A DNA stretch of 64,000 nucleotides from Candidatus Marispirochaeta associata (GTDB lineage: Bacteria; Spirochaetota; Spirochaetia; JC444; Marispirochaetaceae), in assembly GCA_001749745.1 (NCBI GenBank), contig JWTM01000060.1:33192-97191 (forward strand). The letters are read 5' to 3'. The notes beneath the pieces are model-generated. The model ran no database searches. It was given only the letters and a program-made list of their open reading frames with translations, and was not told the origin of the DNA. Shown piece by piece: positions 45,794-53,946 of this stretch. The stretch's first letter is position 1. Each line of letters opens with the position of its first letter. Position numbers and translations under genes: made by a program.

Positions 45794-46873
45794 CTACTGC
45801 AGCTTCAAGGTTGATAGGCTCAAGATTGCAAAGAGTCCGCCGAGAATCCAGAATCGGATCACGACCTTGCTCTCGTCCCAGCCCTTGAGCTCGAAGTGGT
45901 GATGAAGCGGGGCCATCTTAAAGACCCGCTTCTTCGTCATTTTGTAGGAGACTACCTGAATGATAACCGAGAGCGCCTCCAGCACGAAGACGCCGCCGAC
46001 GATAATCAGCAGCACCTCTTTCTTGATCATCAACGCAATGACCCCGAGAACCCCGCCTAAAGCCAGGGAGCCCGTATCGCCCATAAACACCTCGGCCGGA
46101 TGGGCGTTGTACCAGAGGAAACCTACGCTGGCCCCGACCAGCGCTAAACAGGGGATAGCCAGTTCTCCCGCCTCGCGGATGTGAGGAATCAGCAGATACT
46201 CGGCGTAGTCGGCCCGGCCGGTCAAATAGGTCAAAATAGTGAAGGCCACTCCGACCAGGATAACCAGTCCGATAGCCAGTCCGTCCAAACCGTCGGTCAG
46301 ATTGACCGCATTAGAGGTAAAGACCAGCAGAATCATAGCGAAGGGGATGTAGAGAAAGCCCAGATCGAGCAGCGGACGCTTGAAGAACGGAATATAGAGG
46401 AGCGTGGTGTATTCGGTCCGGTTGAAATAGAGATAGAGGACCACCCCTCCGGCCACAAGGATCTGCCCCAGAAGCTTCGCCTTGACCGAAAGCCCCTCCG
46501 AGGAGCCTCTACGGATCTTGAGATAATCGTCGAGAAAGCCGACGAAGGCGAATCCAGCCAGGGCCGCCGATGCGATCCAGGTATAGCTGTTGCCCAGATC
46601 CTGCCAGAGCATGACCGCGATCAGCATAGAGACGATAATCAGCAGACCACCCATGGTGGGGGTGCCGGATTTTACCAAGTGACTCTCGGGACCGTCGCCG
46701 CGGATGGACTGGCCGAACTTCAAGCGCCGCAGGAACTCAATCAGCCAGGGGCCGAAGATAAAGGAGACAAAAAGGGCGGTAACCGCCGCATAGGCGCCGC
46801 GGAAGGTAATATACTGAAAGATATTGAAGGCACTTACATACTGAACCAGCGGCAGAAGCAGCTCTTTTAGCAT
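45794..46873 (-). CDS. mraY: phospho-MurNAc-pentapeptide transferase MraY
   Basis: A 359-residue integral membrane enzyme forming lipid I from UDP-MurNAc-pentapeptide and undecaprenyl phosphate. Motifs visible are KSGTPTMGGLLII, GFLDDYLKIRR (Mg/substrate aspartates), NAVNLTDGLDGLAIG and the HHHFE signature (APLHHHFELKGW). Ten hydrophobic segments are expected and seen. It overlaps murF by 7 nt. Certain. Confidence 0.98.
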   Translation of the reverse strand: MLKELLLPLVQYVSAFNIFQYITFRGAYAAVTALFVSFIFGPWLIEFLRRLKFGQSIRGDGPESHLVKSGTPTMGGLLIIVSMLIAVMLWQDLGNSYTWIASAALAGFAFVGFLDDYLKIRRGSSEGLSVKAKLLGQILVAGGVVLYLYFNRTEYTTLLYIPFFKRPLLDLGFLYIPFAMILLVFTSNAVNLTDGLDGLAIGLVILVGVAFTILTYLTGRADYAEYLLIPHIREAGELAIPCLALVGASVGFLWYNAHPAEVFMGDTGSLALGGVLGVIALMIKKEVLLIIVGGVFVLEALSVIIQVVSYKMTKKRVFKMAPLHHHFELKGWDESKVVIRFWILGGLFAILSLSTLKLQ

Positions 46874-48267
46874 ACCTCACTCCCTTTTTGTACTTCCCGC
46901 ACCCGTTCGGTGAGCCGCTCGAGCCCCATACTGCGGGATCCCTTGAGATAGAGCAGATCCCCGGGCTGAATATAGGCCAAAAGCGCATCACCCAGCGCAG
47001 CCAACTCGGGATACCAGCGCCCCTCTCCACCTTCCGCCTCGAAGGCGGCAAGACTCTCCCGAGCCTCCTGGCCCAGAAAGAACCAGGCATCGAAACCGCT
47101 GGCGGCGCATTGTCGGCCGGCCTCCCGGTGAAGACTCTCGCCCTCGTCGCCGAGCTCCTTCATAGAGGCGAACACCCCAATCCTCCGTCCCCGGCTCCAG
47201 GACAGACTGCGTACCGCCTCGATTCCCGCCAGAAGACTCTCGAGATTGGCGTTGTAACAGTCCTGATAGACCGTTACCTCCCCTTCCAGGAGCTCGCTCC
47301 TGCCGAAAGAGGCTTCCACCGCCTCAATTCCCGCCGCGACCGCCTCTTCCCCCGCACCGCAGAGCTGGGCGATGGAGATCGCTGCACAGGCGTTGAGCAG
47401 ATTATGCCGCCCCGGCAGCTTGCAGCGCACATCCCGGCCGCGATAGCGGATCAACCCACCTTCAGCCCCGGTTTCCACCAGCGTCTCGACGCCGTCGGTT
47501 GTCCGAGGGCCGAAAAAAGAGAAGCGTCCCCGCTTCCCCTGCATCAGGCGCTTAGCGAATGGGTCATCCTCCCAGACCAGGCCCCGGGATGAGGCGTCGA
47601 AATTGTTGAAGATCGCGCTCTTCTCATCGGCGATCGCCTCCCGAGAGCCGAACATACCGATGTGAGCAGTTCCGATGTTGGTTATCAACGCAATCTGCGG
47701 TTTGAGGATTGCCGCCTCCAGGGCGATCTCTCCCACCCGGTTAGTAGCCAGCTCGAAAACACCGAAGCGATGCTCCCTCTGCAGACCGAAAATCGCCAGG
47801 GGCAATCCGATTTCGGAGTTGAAGTTCCCCTGCGAGACATAGGTGCTGCCGTGTCGCTTAAGGACGGCGGCGGCGAACTCCTTGGTGGTCGTTTTCCCGT
47901 TACTTCCGGTTATACCGATCCGCATGAGCTCAGGAAAGCGATTGAGATACCAGCTTGCCAGAGTTTGCAGGGCAGTAAGCGGATCGCGAACGATGAGAAA
48001 AGAACCGATCTCTCGCACAGGGCGATCAAGATCCTCCCAGTAGTCCTCTTTCACAATCGCCGCGACCGCGCCGCCCTCAAAAGCCGTGCCTAAAAAACGG
48101 TGACCGTCGCTATTCTCTCCCGGCAAGGCGACAAAGAGATCATCGTGCGCGATGGTACGTGTATCGATGGAGACTCCTGCGACCATCCGGCTGAGAGTCG
48201 GGCCGATAAAACGGGCATTCAGCGCATCCCGGGCCTCCTCCAGCGAGAAGAGTTCACGCCTATCCAT
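46867..48267 (-). CDS. murF: UDP-MurNAc-tripeptide-D-Ala-D-Ala ligase MurF
   Basis: A 466-residue Mur ligase. The ATG at 48267 lies 8 nt inside the 3' end of ftsL and follows AAGGCGGGG. The ATP loop GSNGKTTTKEFA, the lysine-loop region and the domain-3 DCYNANLESLL block are all present. The product UDP-MurNAc-pentapeptide is the substrate of MraY, encoded next. No murE, murD, murG or murC are in the cluster, a reduced dcw arrangement as in other spirochetes. Confidence 0.96.
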   Translation of the reverse strand: MDRRELFSLEEARDALNARFIGPTLSRMVAGVSIDTRTIAHDDLFVALPGENSDGHRFLGTAFEGGAVAAIVKEDYWEDLDRPVREIGSFLIVRDPLTALQTLASWYLNRFPELMRIGITGSNGKTTTKEFAAAVLKRHGSTYVSQGNFNSEIGLPLAIFGLQREHRFGVFELATNRVGEIALEAAILKPQIALITNIGTAHIGMFGSREAIADEKSAIFNNFDASSRGLVWEDDPFAKRLMQGKRGRFSFFGPRTTDGVETLVETGAEGGLIRYRGRDVRCKLPGRHNLLNACAAISIAQLCGAGEEAVAAGIEAVEASFGRSELLEGEVTVYQDCYNANLESLLAGIEAVRSLSWSRGRRIGVFASMKELGDEGESLHREAGRQCAASGFDAWFFLGQEARESLAAFEAEGGEGRWYPELAALGDALLAYIQPGDLLYLKGSRSMGLERLTERVREVQKGSEVC

Positions 48268-48541
48268 CGCTGCCCCGCCTTGATAGCCGCACAATCAACC
48301 GCTGGGCGGCATCGTACTTCTCGAGCCCGAGCTCCTGGGCCAGTTCAGCGATCCTGGCCGGAGAGGCCGCCACCGCAATATTTACTATCATCAGCTTATT
48401 CTCTTCGAACATCTGCTGTTGCTCATCCTGGAGCCGGGCGATCCCCCGCTCCAGCTCCCAGTAGCGGAATCCCTGCCAGACGTTGAGGAACAGCAGCGCC
48501 GGAATGCTTACCAATATGCCGATCAAGAGTATTCGCTTCAT
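48260..48541 (-). CDS. ftsL: FtsL-like cell division protein
   Basis: A 93-residue bitopic protein with one membrane helix (about 4-24) and a coiled coil (ELERGIARLQDEQQQMFEEN) followed by a short periplasmic tail. This is the FtsL/DivIC architecture, although sequence alone is weakly conserved. Position between rsmH and murF is the canonical ftsL place. It begins 1 nt after the rsmH stop. FtsL bridges FtsQ and FtsB and activates FtsWI. Confidence 0.85.
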   Translation of the reverse strand: MKRILLIGILVSIPALLFLNVWQGFRYWELERGIARLQDEQQQMFEENKLMIVNIAVAASPARIAELAQELGLEKYDAAQRLIVRLSRRGSDG

Positions 48542-48542
48542 C

Positions 48543-49490
48543 TCATTCCCACTCTTTCATCTTCTGTGCTACCCGGAATTTAGCGCTCCGGGAGGGAGGA
48601 TTGGTGCTCACCTCCTCCTCCGAGGGGACCAGGGGCTTCTTGGTCAGGATCTTGAGAATCGGTTCCCCCTCACATTTACACATCGGCCAATCTTCGGGAC
48701 AAGTACAGGTCTTATTCTTGCCCTGGAAGAATCGCTTTACGATTCGGTCTTCCAGGCTATGAAAGGAGATCACCCCCATGCGGCCGCCCGGCTCGAGCAC
48801 CTTAAGCGCATACTCTAAGGCCTGTTCCAGCCGGGCCAGCTCGCCGTTTACGGCAATACGCAGCGCCTGAAAGCTGCGAGTAGCGGGATGAAGACGTCCG
48901 CGTCGATAGCCTTCGGGCACCGCCTTCCAAATAATCTCCTCTAGGGCCTTACTGCTCTCGATGTGAGCGCTTTTCCGCGCCCGAACCACCGCCGCGGCGA
49001 TGCGGCGCGAGTAGCGTTCTTCACCGTAATGGTAGAAGATATCCGCCAACTGCTCTTCAGGGTAGTCATTCACTATATCGGCGGCGGTGGTTTCCAGGTA
49101 GGAATCGAGCCGCATATCAAGCGGCTCATCGGCGCGAAAGGTAAATCCTCTACCGCTGCGTTCAAAGTGGTAGACGGAAATACCCAAATCGAAAAGTATA
49201 CGGTGCGGACGTTCCCCTCCCAAAGGATAGTCGCGAAAAAACAGATTAAACCAGGTGTTAAAGAAGCGTACCCGTTCTCCGTAGGGTTCCAGCCGCTTCT
49301 TGGCCACCGTTTGAATAGAGGCGTCGGCATCCAGACCGACTACTTTGAGCTGCGGATACTGCTTCAGGAAGAGTTCGGAGTGGCCGCCTTCGCCCATGGT
49401 GCAGTCCACCAGAAGCCCGTCTTCCTTCTCCGGCGCTAAAAATGTGAGAACCTCGTTGTACATCACCGGAACATGCACGATATCCGTCAT
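48543..49490 (-). CDS. rsmH: 16S rRNA (cytosine-1402-N4)-methyltransferase RsmH (MraW)
   Basis: A 315-residue SAM-dependent methyltransferase. The ATG at 49490 is preferred over the adjacent TTG at 49493. Motifs are HVPVMYNEVL at the start, DCTMGEGGHSE (SAM loop), LFDLGIS and the RSGRGFTFRADEPLDMRL block, with a C-terminal CTCPEDWPMCKC cysteine cluster. It modifies the ribosomal P-site. It follows mraZ by 27 nt. Certain. Confidence 0.97.
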   Translation of the reverse strand: MTDIVHVPVMYNEVLTFLAPEKEDGLLVDCTMGEGGHSELFLKQYPQLKVVGLDADASIQTVAKKRLEPYGERVRFFNTWFNLFFRDYPLGGERPHRILFDLGISVYHFERSGRGFTFRADEPLDMRLDSYLETTAADIVNDYPEEQLADIFYHYGEERYSRRIAAAVVRARKSAHIESSKALEEIIWKAVPEGYRRGRLHPATRSFQALRIAVNGELARLEQALEYALKVLEPGGRMGVISFHSLEDRIVKRFFQGKNKTCTCPEDWPMCKCEGEPILKILTKKPLVPSEEEVSTNPPSRSAKFRVAQKMKEWE

Positions 49491-49517
49491 CAACCTACCT
49501 ACTCGTCTAACATTACC

Positions 49518-49958
49518 TTATAGGGAAAGAATCTTTCCCAGCTCTTCAGCCGCCTCGAGGAACTCCTCTTCGTTGGAGTCCATATCCTCGAGGTAGGCGG
49601 CCTCACTCCAAATCTCCATGTAATTCTCCAGCCCCAGGATAACCGTATCCTTGGTGAGCTCCGCATACTCCCGCAGGGTGGGCGGAATGTTAATGCGGCC
49701 CGCCTTGTCGATCTCGACTTCTTGCGCAGGAGCGATAATGCGCCGCTTCAGAATTCGGGCGCGTTTCTGAAAAAGGGAGGTTGATTGGGTCAGCTGCTCC
49801 GCGAGGGAGCGCCATTGTTCGCTTTGAAACAACCAGAGACAGGATTCCACCCCGCGGGTGAGCACCAGGCGCTCGCCCTCCAATTCCGTCCTGAGTTTGG
49901 CCGGAATCAACAGCCTTCCCTTCTCGTCGAGGGAATTTCTGTATTCTCCTGTTATCAC
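49518..49958 (-). CDS. mraZ: transcriptional regulator MraZ
   Basis: A 146-residue protein with two SpoVT/AbrB-like repeats: GEYRNSLDEKGRLLIPAKLR in the first half and EVEIDKAGRINIPPTLREYA in the second. MraZ autoregulates the dcw cluster by binding GTGGG-type direct repeats. Such repeats are visible at 49967-50001. The start is GTG at 49958. As the first gene of the 49-gene run, it may influence the start of that entire transcript. Confidence 0.96.
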   Translation of the reverse strand: MITGEYRNSLDEKGRLLIPAKLRTELEGERLVLTRGVESCLWLFQSEQWRSLAEQLTQSTSLFQKRARILKRRIIAPAQEVEIDKAGRINIPPTLREYAELTKDTVILGLENYMEIWSEAAYLEDMDSNEEEFLEAAEELGKILSL

Positions 49959-49966
49959 CCGTCCCT

Positions 49967-50001
49967 ACCACTTTCTACTACAATTTCCCACTTTTCCCCA
50001 C
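49967..50001 (-). promoter_or_regulatory. MraZ operator: four boxes at 10-bp period
   Basis: On the minus strand GTGGG (49997-50001), GTGGG (49987-49991), GTAGT (49977-49981) and GTGGT (49967-49971) recur with exactly 5-nt spacers. This is the spacing recalled for Escherichia coli MraZ boxes. They lie between the -10 element and the mraZ start, where binding would block transcription. Confidence 0.8.
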
Positions 50002-50011
50002 CCTTATCCAA

Positions 50012-50039
50012 ATACTACCGCACACAGGAAATTTGTCAA
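50012..50039 (-). promoter_or_regulatory. sigma-70 promoter of mraZ and the division/flagellar run
   Basis: On the minus strand a perfect TTGACA (50034-50039) and TAGTAT (50012-50017) are separated by 16 bp. The predicted transcription start (about 50005) abuts the MraZ boxes. This is the best promoter seen ahead of the 49-gene run. Confidence 0.75.
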
Positions 50040-50056
50040 CGTCATATCTTTTTTAT

Positions 50057-50084
50057 TAAAGGAATTAGCTCTAGCTGCCGATAC
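50057..50084 (+). promoter_or_regulatory. candidate sigma-28 promoter
   Basis: TAAA (50057-50060) and GCCGATAC (50077-50084) with a 16-bp spacer closely match the flagellar sigma consensus (TAAA, about 15 bp, GCCGATAA). The start codon of the downstream gene is at 50169. The -10 block also resembles the 3' end of 23S rRNA, so chance is possible. Confidence 0.5.
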
Positions 50085-50168
50085 TAATAGCTTCACACTT
50101 GTTTAGTAGGCGAGAAAATCGGCATCTGCAATGATGATTCTTCAAGATCTGCGAGGAGAGGAGCCAAA

Positions 50169-50462
50169 GTGTCGATTTACCGGGTTCATTTCAAATGGAA
50201 GGAGAAAGAGGTAAGCCTCAAGGCCCGCAGCCTCGACCTCACCCACCCCTATTTCGTCTCCATAAAGGATCTAATCCTGCCCAAGAACAGCGCGCTGATT
50301 ATAAATCCTGCAGAGGACGAGTTCCGCAAAGACTTTGCCGAGGCGAAGCACATCATGTTGCCTTTTCAGAGTGTCTCCTTAATTGAGGAACTCGATGATG
50401 AGGGAATGCCCGGGAAAACTATCAACTTTCCTTCGGCGGATGAGCAGGAGACGGAGGAGTGA
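50169..50462 (+). CDS. DUF1820-family protein
   Basis: A 97-residue protein starting at GTG after GGAGAGGAG. The pattern IYRVHFKWKEKEVSLKAR, then PYFVSIKDLI, IINPAEDEFRKDF, and IMLPFQSVSLIEEL matches the DUF1820 family. This small beta-rich fold is common in proteobacteria and spirochetes and has no known function. The C-terminus is a short acidic tail. It is divergent from mraZ across 210 nt and overlaps the next gene by 4 nt. The sigma-28-like promoter upstream suggests a link to motility. Confidence 0.75.
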   Translation: MSIYRVHFKWKEKEVSLKARSLDLTHPYFVSIKDLILPKNSALIINPAEDEFRKDFAEAKHIMLPFQSVSLIEELDDEGMPGKTINFPSADEQETEE

Positions 50463-50710
50463 CCCTCGATGAAAACTATCTGATCTACCCCGACGGTCAG
50501 AACCAGGAGATCGAGCGCCCCTTACAAGTCAACCAGGTAGTGGACATGAACGGCCGGCCCCTCAGGATAAGCTTCCCTGCCCCGCGGATAATCGCCTACC
50601 GCATCTTCCGCATAAGCCATCAGGAAGAGCGGGGCATCCGCCGCCGACTCCACTTCGGAGAGCTTTTGAACATGGATGAGCTCAACGCCTACGCCCGTTC
50701 TCAGCTTTAG
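50459..50710 (+). CDS. small conserved hypothetical protein partnered with the DUF1820 gene
   Basis: An 83-residue protein starting at GTG (GTGA overlap with the upstream stop). No membrane segment or signal is present. It is rich in Arg, with the segment RIIAYRIFRISHQEERGIRRRLHF in the middle split by short turns, so nucleic-acid or acidic-partner binding is possible. I do not recognise the family. Its stop codon overlaps that of the convergent GH57 gene. Co-expression with the DUF1820 protein is nearly certain from the overlap. Confidence 0.7.
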   Translation: MTLDENYLIYPDGQNQEIERPLQVNQVVDMNGRPLRISFPAPRIIAYRIFRISHQEERGIRRRLHFGELLNMDELNAYARSQL

Positions 50711-52302
50711 GAGGGCCGGATCTCCTTGAAGATTCGATAATCGATGTCCTGAAAGACGTTATTCTTCTTCTCGATCGAGGTGACCCACTCGGTATCCACC
50801 GTATTGCGACAGAGGTTATCGTAGATGCGGGTAAAATTGTAGAGATGCTCCTTGATCCTCTTCTCCGCATAAGGGACGGTGGTACCGGTCTTCATAATAA
50901 AGGGCCAATCCGAAGCTTGCGTCAACAATACCTCCCGGGCGGCCTGGTTGAGCACCCGGAGCTTCAGGCCCGACTCATTGGGGTAACGCTTAACCAGGTC
51001 CCGCATGCGCTCGATCGCCTTGTGAACATGGCGATAAATCCAGTCGTTCGTGCCGTCGATCCAGACCTCCGCATAGCCCTTGTTCCCCCAACTCGAGAAG
51101 GTAGGCTGCCCTACCGGATTCTCGGGGTACTCCTTTAGATAATCGCTGGGAGTAACCATTGCCAGCTCCCCCTCGGTTTCGGCAACCTGCCTAATCAGCG
51201 ACTCGAGCCACTGGGGCCCTTCGAACCACCAGTGACCAAAGAGCTCGGCATCGTAGGGACAGACGATTACCGGCGGACGGTCCATCAAGGGACCCAGCTG
51301 TTTTACCTGCTTCTTACGATTGTAGAGAAAATTCTCCGCATGTTCTCGAGCCTTGTCGGAAGCCACCTCGGGAACGTAGGGCCGTTTCTGATCAGTCTTG
51401 CCGGTAATGGCGTAGTACTTGAATCCCGTATAGATGCGGATATCGTCGTCGTGGATGTAGGGGCGGATATAGTCCATTGGGAGATCAAATCCGATATCCC
51501 GGTAGAATTCACGGTAGCTGTAATCCCCGGGGTAGCCCTCCTCCTCCGACCAGACCGCCCGGGAAGAGGGAATATCCCGCCCGAAGACCTGCAGGCCGTT
51601 GGGACATGCCATGGGAGCATAGATTCCGTAGGGAGATTTCTGATCCGAAAAGAGGATTCCATGGGGCGAGGCGAAACAGTAGTCCAGATTGTAATGCTTT
51701 ATATTCTGTTCGATCCCGGGATAGTAACCGCATTCGGGAAGCCAGAACCCCTTGGGGGCGGACCCGAAGATCCGGCCGTGGTTGATAACCGCCGTATGGA
51801 TCTGCGCTTCCACCGCCTCCGGATACTCCTCTAAGAGGGGTAAAAAGGCGTGGGTCGCGGCGGTGGTTATCAACTCGAGATGTCCCGACTTCTCCAGCTC
51901 CTTGAAACCTTTAAGAATATTGTGCTTGTAGAGGTGCACGAACTCCTCGTAGTTTTTCTCGAAGAGCTCCTTATACATGCGCACTACCCCGTGGAACTCC
52001 GGCTTATCCCTGGTCCGCAGTAGCTCCTTGTTGGCCAGTTCGAGCTGCCCCTCAAGATGGGCTAAGTAACGGTTCTGCAAGAGTTCATCGGCCAGCATAC
52101 TGGCCAGCGTCGGCGATACCGACAGGGTTATCCGAAAGGGAACGCCGTCCTGCTTCAGACGGTTGAAACGGCGTAAAAGGGGTAGATAGGTCTCGGAGAT
52201 GGCCTCGAAGAGCCAATTCTCTTCGAGAAAGCTCTCATATTCCGGATGGCGCACAAAGGGGAGATGAGCATGAAGAACAAGGGAGAGATATCCGTTCGGC
52301 AT
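50707..52302 (-). CDS. GH57 1,4-alpha-glucan branching enzyme
   Basis: A 531-residue GH57 enzyme that introduces alpha-1,6 branches into glycogen-like glucans. The N-terminal HAHLPFVRHPE motif is conserved. The catalytic nucleophile is predicted as Glu190 (GFWLPECGY) and the acid/base as Asp351 (CPYDAELFGHWWFEG), close to the positions known in Thermus (E184, D353, recalled). A DUF1957 C-terminal domain follows. It ends tail-to-tail with the plus-strand small gene and starts 12 nt after the DUF4912 gene, a pairing seen in other bacteria. Family assignment is strong. No gene symbol is given because glgB denotes the GH13 enzyme. Confidence 0.92.
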   Translation of the reverse strand: MPNGYLSLVLHAHLPFVRHPEYESFLEENWLFEAISETYLPLLRRFNRLKQDGVPFRITLSVSPTLASMLADELLQNRYLAHLEGQLELANKELLRTRDKPEFHGVVRMYKELFEKNYEEFVHLYKHNILKGFKELEKSGHLELITTAATHAFLPLLEEYPEAVEAQIHTAVINHGRIFGSAPKGFWLPECGYYPGIEQNIKHYNLDYCFASPHGILFSDQKSPYGIYAPMACPNGLQVFGRDIPSSRAVWSEEEGYPGDYSYREFYRDIGFDLPMDYIRPYIHDDDIRIYTGFKYYAITGKTDQKRPYVPEVASDKAREHAENFLYNRKKQVKQLGPLMDRPPVIVCPYDAELFGHWWFEGPQWLESLIRQVAETEGELAMVTPSDYLKEYPENPVGQPTFSSWGNKGYAEVWIDGTNDWIYRHVHKAIERMRDLVKRYPNESGLKLRVLNQAAREVLLTQASDWPFIMKTGTTVPYAEKRIKEHLYNFTRIYDNLCRNTVDTEWVTSIEKKNNVFQDIDYRIFKEIRPS

Positions 52303-52314
52303 TCCTATTCCTCG

Positions 52315-53049
52315 TTAGTTGGTCAGGTGCACATACTGGCTGTCGATAAGCGAGATAATCCGCTGGGGGATACCCTCGTCCTCGTCGGCGATCGTCTGGT
52401 CGAAGAGCCCCGAGAGAAACAGGGTCTCTTGCAGGGAGTCGCGATCGGCCTTGAGCTCCTCCTGTACATTACCCCGGGGACTGGCGATGATGTTGGAGCG
52501 GGAAAGACGCTTGACGAGCCCCTTGGTAACCGAAATCAGATCAATACAATACCGGATACCGCTCTCGGGCAGATTGATATACCAGCAATCGTCATCGAGA
52601 GAAACCGGAATATCGAAGAAATTACCAAAGCTGTTGGCGGTAAGTTCGCCATCCGCCAGGGTGTACACCCGCAAAAAAAGTTCGGTCAGCCCTTCGCTGC
52701 GCTTGATCTCGGCCGCCTCGGCAGGAAAGACCTCCCAGTAACAGAAGGCCCAGTAGGGATCCCTGAGCATTAAGAAGAGTTTCGTCTCGTTGTACTGCTC
52801 CGGAATAGGAAAATCTTCGTCCGTACGGAAGATCAGCTCCTCCTCTTGAACGACCTCGTACTTCTTCTCCTTGATCCGCATAGCCAGATTGTTGACTACA
52901 TCCCGCTCCAGGCGATCCTCATCCAGGGCTTCGAGGATCTGTTCGACGAGCTCCTCTTTTTCCATCCCATCGCCGACATAGATCCCCTCTTTGCGGGCCA
53001 ACTCCAGTATGATGTCGTCGGAGAGTTCAAGCAGCCGTTCCTTGGTCAT
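52315..53049 (-). CDS. DUF4912 domain protein
   Basis: A 244-residue protein. Residues about 5-45 resemble a Rho N-terminal/SAP-like helical motif (LSDDIILELARKEGIYVGD). The DUF4912 domain (about 75-190) has the hallmark LFLMLRDPYWAFCYWEV and a DDCWYINLPESGIRYCIDL block. DUF4912 proteins often accompany GH57 branching enzymes and may bind carbohydrate, but no activity is known. It begins after a clear GGAGG and a candidate promoter. The domain call is good and the function is unknown. Confidence 0.85.
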   Translation of the reverse strand: MTKERLLELSDDIILELARKEGIYVGDGMEKEELVEQILEALDEDRLERDVVNNLAMRIKEKKYEVVQEEELIFRTDEDFPIPEQYNETKLFLMLRDPYWAFCYWEVFPAEAAEIKRSEGLTELFLRVYTLADGELTANSFGNFFDIPVSLDDDCWYINLPESGIRYCIDLISVTKGLVKRLSRSNIIASPRGNVQEELKADRDSLQETLFLSGLFDQTIADEDEGIPQRIISLIDSQYVHLTN

Positions 53050-53075
53050 ACATTCCTCCAGCGCAGCATTGGGAA

Positions 53076-53104
53076 AGTCTAGGAAAAAGCGATATACCTG
53101 TCAA
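53076..53104 (-). promoter_or_regulatory. sigma-70 promoter ahead of the DUF4912/GH57 pair
   Basis: On the minus strand TTGACA (53099-53104) and TAGACT (53076-53081) are separated by 17 bp. The -35 overlaps the stop codon of the methyltransferase gene. It could give the glucan genes independent expression. Confidence 0.6.
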
Positions 53105-53946
53105 GACCCGCCTATCGAGGGCTTTTGGGCGGCAAACATCATCACATCCCCCTGATTCAGGCGCTTACATAGGCGATCCGCGACCTTTTTAACCAGTTTG
53201 GGTGCGCTGCCCACTGCTAAACCTCCCCAGGAGCGGCGCTTCAGCACCTTGAAACCCGCCGTGCGGAGCGCCATTCTCAGGGTATGCCGGGAAAAGAGGA
53301 GCATATGGTCGTGAATAGCCGAGCGCCAGCGCTCTCCAAAGATCCGCGCCTGAAAACCGGCGATATCCGGCGTGGTCAAGAGCAGGTAGCCGCCGGGAAC
53401 GAGAATACGGTAGATCTCATCTAAGAAGGCCTTGGGATCGGTCAGATGTTCGATTACATGGCTGGAATGGACAAAACCGAAGCTCTCGTCACTAAAACCG
53501 GCCGATTCCAGATCCCCGATATGGATCGAGAGTCCCCGCTCCCGGATCCCGAACTCTGCCGCCGGGGCGCAGATCTCGACCCCTTGCTCACTAAATCCCT
53601 CTCTCTTCAGATGGTCTAAGAGCATGCCGGTGGCGCAGCCGATGTCGAGAAAACTCTGCGGCGCCTTCCCTTTGAGCTCATCGAATCCGATATCCTCGAG
53701 CCCCAGACGCATGAGGGTGAAAAAATTCTCCTCGTTTTCCCGTTCGTACGCGAAGTACTCCGCATTGTAGCGTTCGGAGAGATCCTCCTGCCTAGGCTGA
53801 GGATTCTGATATACCGCTCGGCAGTTTCGGCAGCGTACAAAAGGGATCGTTCCGGACCAGAGCGGCCGAAACTCCCGTTCGCCGCAGAGCGGACAGGGAA
53901 TCAGTTCGCGAAGCTCCGCTCCCGGCTGCATGGAGAAGGTCTTCAT
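53101..53946 (-). CDS. class I SAM-dependent methyltransferase with N-terminal zinc ribbon
   Basis: A 281-residue protein. Cys18, Cys21, Cys39 and Cys42 form a zinc-ribbon (CPLCG, then RCRNC). The Rossmann methyltransferase domain follows, with SAM motif I FLDIGCATGMLLDHL, and a VHSSHVIEHLTDP block typical of the Methyltransf_11/UbiG-like group. The C-terminal part (about 200-275) is basic. Such two-domain enzymes often modify sugars or lipids, but the substrate cannot be read here. The start shares one base with the stop of the M23 peptidase gene. Confidence 0.88.
   Translation of the reverse strand: MKTFSMQPGAELRELIPCPLCGEREFRPLWSGTIPFVRCRNCRAVYQNPQPRQEDLSERYNAEYFAYERENEENFFTLMRLGLEDIGFDELKGKAPQSFLDIGCATGMLLDHLKREGFSEQGVEICAPAAEFGIRERGLSIHIGDLESAGFSDESFGFVHSSHVIEHLTDPKAFLDEIYRILVPGGYLLLTTPDIAGFQARIFGERWRSAIHDHMLLFSRHTLRMALRTAGFKVLKRRSWGGLAVGSAPKLVKKVADRLCKRLNQGDVMMFAAQKPSIGGS

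Noticed and set aside
50061..50110. Resemblance of GCCGATACTAATAGC to the 3' end of 23S rRNA
   Set aside because: Only about 15-20 bases match and the upstream helix sequence is missing. The same bases fit a sigma-28 promoter. Aligning with this genome's own 23S gene would settle it.
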